A stretch of 9,028 nucleotides of DNA from NCBI GenBank assembly GCA_029881635.1, contig JAOUMG010000044.1, positions 1-9,028 on the forward strand. Reading direction: 5' to 3'. The notes beneath the pieces were generated by a model that worked only from the letters and a program-made list of their open reading frames with translations, was not told the origin of the DNA and searched no databases. The translations under genes and the position numbers were made by a program. This DNA comes from Paracoccaceae bacterium. GTDB lineage: Bacteria; Pseudomonadota; Alphaproteobacteria; Rhodobacterales; Rhodobacteraceae. Below are positions 6,226 through 9,028 of the stretch, piece after piece; positions within the stretch are counted from its first letter, which is position 1; every line of letters begins with the position of its first letter.

Positions 6226-7185
6226 GTGACTGCGCTTTCCGACCCTATAGAGGTGTCGCCTCCGCGCGATGCTGAACGCTTCCGCCGGTGGCTGAGGGGC
6301 TACGGTCTCTTGTCACCGGCGCTTGCCGTGATGTTCGCCATGCTGGCGTTGCCCATTGCGGCACTGGTGTTGCTCAGCTTCTGGACGCAGAACGGGTTTG
6401 AGCTGGACCGTTCTCTTACAGTCGAAAACTACGCCCAACTGGTTCGGTTAAAGGACGAACCGACAATCTGGTTCGGTATTCCGTTCTACTTCAACTACCC
6501 GGTACCAGCGATCCTGATGATCAAATCGGTGATCATGTCGCTGACCGCAACCATTGCCGTCATCGCATTGGCCTATCCGATGGCCTATTTCCTTGCCTTT
6601 CGGGTGCACAAGCACAAGGCGCTCTGGATCATAATGATCACCATCCCGTTCTGGACCAGCTACCTTTTGCGGGTCTTTGCGTGGAAGGTGGTTCTTGGCT
6701 TTAACGGTGCGATCAATTCGGGCCTCAAGGCTATCGGTGTCATCGATCAACCACTGGAATTTCTGCTTTATAACCCGGGTGCTGTGGTGATCACGCTTGC
6801 CCATTCCTGGGTCGCCTTCGCGATCCTGCCCATTTACGTGTCGCTGGAGAAAATTGACCGCTCGCTTCTTGAGGCCGCCTCGGACCTCGGCGACAGTAAA
6901 CTGAAACGGTTTTTCCGCATCACGCTGCCACTTTCTGCCCCGGGCACAGTTGCTGCGTCGCTTTTGGTGTTCATCCCGACCGTGGGTGATTACGTGACGC
7001 CGACACTGGTGGGCGGGCCTGGTGGCACGATGATCGGCAACCTCGTGCAGGAACTGTTTCTCAAGCAGAACAACGCACCGCTTGGGGCGGCTGTTGCCAT
7101 CACTATGATGCTGATCATCGCATTGATCGTTGCAATCTTCCTTTGGGCGATCGGTTATCGCCGCATCCGGGCGCGAAGGATGTAG
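6226..7185 (+). CDS. ABC importer permease 1, PotB-like inner-membrane subunit
   Basis: This 319-residue membrane protein has about six hydrophobic segments, near residues 28-52, 98-124, 132-152, 186-206, 240-256 and 286-310. The cytoplasmic EAA loop, EAASDLG at 216-222 followed by ITLPLSAPG, is where the ATPase docks. The length and the long periplasmic loop between the first two segments match PotB/PotH-type permeases. The start is taken as GTG at 6226, 7 nt after the binding-protein stop. It has no clear ribosome binding site and may be reached by translational coupling. GTG at 6253 is an alternative, and both keep the RFRRWLRGYGLLSPA stretch before the first membrane segment. It pairs with the permease at 7188 to form the channel. 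Confidence 0.9.
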   Translation: MTALSDPIEVSPPRDAERFRRWLRGYGLLSPALAVMFAMLALPIAALVLLSFWTQNGFELDRSLTVENYAQLVRLKDEPTIWFGIPFYFNYPVPAILMIKSVIMSLTATIAVIALAYPMAYFLAFRVHKHKALWIIMITIPFWTSYLLRVFAWKVVLGFNGAINSGLKAIGVIDQPLEFLLYNPGAVVITLAHSWVAFAILPIYVSLEKIDRSLLEAASDLGDSKLKRFFRITLPLSAPGTVAASLLVFIPTVGDYVTPTLVGGPGGTMIGNLVQELFLKQNNAPLGAAVAITMMLIIALIVAIFLWAIGYRRIRARRM

Positions 7186-7187
7186 GC

Positions 7188-7991
7188 ATGCTCAACAAAC
7201 TCGACGGCCTGTGGGTCTATGCAATCATCTTCATCGTCTTTCTTTACGGTCCGGTTTTGCTGATGCCGGTCTTTGCGCTGAATGACGGGACGTTCGCGAC
7301 GTTCCCCCTCAAAGGCTTCACGCTGAAAAACTTCGCTTCGATGGCACAGAATACCTCGATGATTTTGGCGTTTCAGAACAGCCTCAAGATCGCGATCGGC
7401 GTGGCGATCTTGTCAACGGTTCTGGCGATGCCTGCTGCATTGGCACTGACGCGGTTTCGTCTGCCCATGGGTGCGCCAATCCAAAGCTTCATGATGCTGC
7501 CTCTGGTCATTCCCTCCATCGTCATTGCCGTGGCACTTTTGGTCATCATCCTGAAAATTTTCGGCATACAGCTATCGCTTTGGACCGTCGCAGCGGGGCA
7601 TGTGCTGGTTTGCCTGCCCTTTTGCATGTCTGTCCTCATGTCGCGCCTGGAAGGGTTCGATGCGAATCTCGAAGAGGCGTCTCGCGATCTTGGCTGTTCG
7701 GCCTGGCAAACGTTCTGGCGTGTGACCTTCCCGCTGGCGCTTCCGGGTGTGATCTCCAGCCTGCTGATGGGTTTCATCATTTCCTTCGATGAATTCGTCA
7801 TCGCGTTCTTTCTGACCGGCACCGAAAACACCCTGCCGGTCTATCTTTTCAGCCAGCTCCGCTTTCCCAACAAGATGCCCGGCGTGCTTGCACTCGGCTC
7901 GCTTATACTTGTGGGGTCTGCCGTTCTTGTCATTGCGGCCGAGATCATCCGCAAACGCGGCGCGCCCTCGAACAATCCCGGAGATTTTTGA
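7188..7991 (+). CDS. ABC importer permease 2, PotC-like inner-membrane subunit
   Basis: This 267-residue membrane protein has about six hydrophobic segments, near residues 8-30, 64-88, 102-124, 132-152, 182-206 and 234-254. The EAA loop is EEASRDLG at 162-169, followed by VTFPLALPG. SFDEFVIAFFLTG (199-211) is typical of PotC/PotI-type permeases. The frame opens at an ATG at 7143 inside the previous gene, but the ATG at 7188 is chosen. It has an excellent ribosome binding site, GAAGGA at 7175-7180, 7 nt upstream, and only 2 nt separate it from the stop of permease 1. Its stop shares one base with the ATPase start (TGATG). Confidence 0.92.
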   Translation: MLNKLDGLWVYAIIFIVFLYGPVLLMPVFALNDGTFATFPLKGFTLKNFASMAQNTSMILAFQNSLKIAIGVAILSTVLAMPAALALTRFRLPMGAPIQSFMMLPLVIPSIVIAVALLVIILKIFGIQLSLWTVAAGHVLVCLPFCMSVLMSRLEGFDANLEEASRDLGCSAWQTFWRVTFPLALPGVISSLLMGFIISFDEFVIAFFLTGTENTLPVYLFSQLRFPNKMPGVLALGSLILVGSAVLVIAAEIIRKRGAPSNNPGDF

Positions 7992-9028
7992 TGACCGCCG
8001 AAACCCCGATTATCGAACTGCGGGGCGTGACCAAGCGCTTCGGTGCCCTTACCGTGCTGCGCGACATCAGTTTTGACATCGGGCGGGGCGAATTCTTTTC
8101 ACTGCTGGGGGCTTCCGGCTGCGGCAAAACCACGCTTTTGCGCATTCTTGCGGGTATTGAACAGGCCTCTGGCGGGTCGCTTCTGATCGATGGGCAGACA
8201 ATGGCCGGTGTTCCGGCGAACAAGCGACCGACCAATATGGTTTTTCAGAGTTATGCAATTTTCCCGCACCTGAATGTCGAGGAAAATATCGGCTATGGAT
8301 TGCGCAACATCGCCCTGTCGAAAGATGATGCAAAAGCCCGAGTTGCCGAAGCGATCGGGCTGGTAAAGCTGGACGGGCTGGCTACCCGCAACGCCCATCA
8401 GTTGTCAGGCGGCCAGCGGCAGCGCGTGGCGCTTGCCCGGGCGCTTGTGTGCCAGCCCAAGGTTTTGCTTCTCGATGAACCGCTCTCGGCGCTCGACAAA
8501 AAGCTGCGCGAGGAAATGCAGCAGGAATTGCGCGCCCTGCAGCGGACAGTCGGGATCACCTTCGTCTTCGTGACCCACGATCAGGAAGAGGCGCTGACCC
8601 TGTCGGACCGTATCGCGGTGATGTCGGGGGGCAAGGTGCTGCAGATCGACACGCCCAAGGGACTTTATGAACGGCCCAATTCCCTCGAAGTGGCGGGTTT
8701 TGTCGGCACCATGAACCTCTTTCCCGGTGTAGTGAGCGATGCCAAAGCAGATAGTGCGCGGGCCGATGGCGGTAGCTTGGGTTCGTTCGCTGGCGCTATC
8801 TCTGCCGGATTGACCGTGGGCACCCCGATCTTCGCTGCCGTCAGGCCGGAGAAGATTTCGATCTCGGCGGGCGCTAACCGTCCTGGGACCAACGCTGTCA
8901 CCGGCCGCATCAGCGCGATATCCTATTTGGGTGATCGCAGTCATTTCATGGTCACTGTTGACGGTGTCGATGCGCCCGTACAGGTTTATCGCTCCAATCT
9001 TGCTTCTGCGGCCGAAGGCATCGGTGAA
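7991..9028 (+). CDS. ABC importer ATP-binding protein, PotA-like (runs off right edge)
   Basis: From ATG 7991 the frame is open for 346 codons to the window edge with no stop. Walker A is GASGCGKT (40-47), the Q-loop Gln is 86, the signature LSGGQ spans 138-142, and Walker B VLLLDEP spans 158-164. The D-loop is SALD (166-169) and the switch His is 196. After about residue 240 comes the C-terminal TOBE-type regulatory region, with the typical VRPEKISI stretch. Homologues are usually about 350-380 residues, so only a short tail is missing. It powers import through the two permeases just upstream. It overlaps permease 2 by one base (TGATG), with no strong ribosome binding site of its own, which suggests translational coupling. 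The ATPase comes last, whereas the E. coli potABCD operon starts with it. Confidence 0.95.
   Translation, partial: MTAETPIIELRGVTKRFGALTVLRDISFDIGRGEFFSLLGASGCGKTTLLRILAGIEQASGGSLLIDGQTMAGVPANKRPTNMVFQSYAIFPHLNVEENIGYGLRNIALSKDDAKARVAEAIGLVKLDGLATRNAHQLSGGQRQRVALARALVCQPKVLLLDEPLSALDKKLREEMQQELRALQRTVGITFVFVTHDQEEALTLSDRIAVMSGGKVLQIDTPKGLYERPNSLEVAGFVGTMNLFPGVVSDAKADSARADGGSLGSFAGAISAGLTVGTPIFAAVRPEKISISAGANRPGTNAVTGRISAISYLGDRSHFMVTVDGVDAPVQVYRSNLASAAEGIGE

Noticed and set aside
7143..7187. Earlier start of permease 2 at 7143
   Set aside because: It overlaps the end of permease 1 and adds a non-hydrophobic tail. The ATG at 7188 has a near-perfect ribosome binding site.
8405..8944. Minus-strand open frame (179 codons) opposite the ATPase gene
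   Set aside because: It is antisense to all the conserved ABC motifs from Walker B onward and has no recognisable motif of its own.

Overview
The window looks like chromosomal DNA from a GC-rich alphaproteobacterium, most likely of the Rhodobacterales/Roseobacter type. This rests on gene content and codon use only: there is no rRNA, tRNA or other taxonomic marker in the window. Genes are tightly packed on both strands. I see no mobile element, CRISPR array, RNA gene or long repeat.

The layout is two divergent pairs that meet tail to tail. (1) Positions 1-1247, minus strand: N-terminal 415 residues of a dimethylglycine/sarcosine-dehydrogenase-type flavoenzyme, running off the left edge. (2) Positions 1248-1309: a 62-bp divergent control region with a perfect 12-bp palindrome. 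(3) Positions 1310-3273, plus strand: an RpiR-family regulator (HTH plus SIS domain) whose stop overlaps the start of a Rieske oxygenase alpha subunit of the quaternary-amine N-demethylating type. (4) Positions 3274-3315: a 42-bp convergent gap. (5) Positions 3316-4935, minus strand: a YtcJ-like metal-dependent amidohydrolase. (6) Positions 4936-5096: a second divergent control region. (7) Positions 5097-9028, plus strand: a four-gene ABC importer of the spermidine/putrescine (PotABCD-like) class, in the order Tat-exported binding protein, permease, permease, ATPase. The ATPase runs off the right edge.

Read together, this looks like an uptake and catabolism island for an N-methylated nitrogen compound. 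The importer brings the compound in. The Rieske enzyme would remove an N-methyl group (as formaldehyde) from a quaternary amine. The flavoenzyme would oxidatively demethylate the resulting tertiary or secondary amine and pass the one-carbon unit to folate. The amidohydrolase would open or cleave an amide or ring bond in the substrate or a downstream product, and the RpiR protein would switch the set on. The family assignments are well supported by motifs. The actual substrate is inferred and unknown: glycine betaine, proline betaine, carnitine and N-methylated heterocycles all remain possible.

Two genes are open at the window edges (1-1247 minus and 7991-9028 plus), so their C-termini cannot be judged. 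For two others (the amidohydrolase and the binding protein) the longest open frames extend into each other's upstream region. I chose shorter starts on ribosome-binding-site and signal-peptide evidence.
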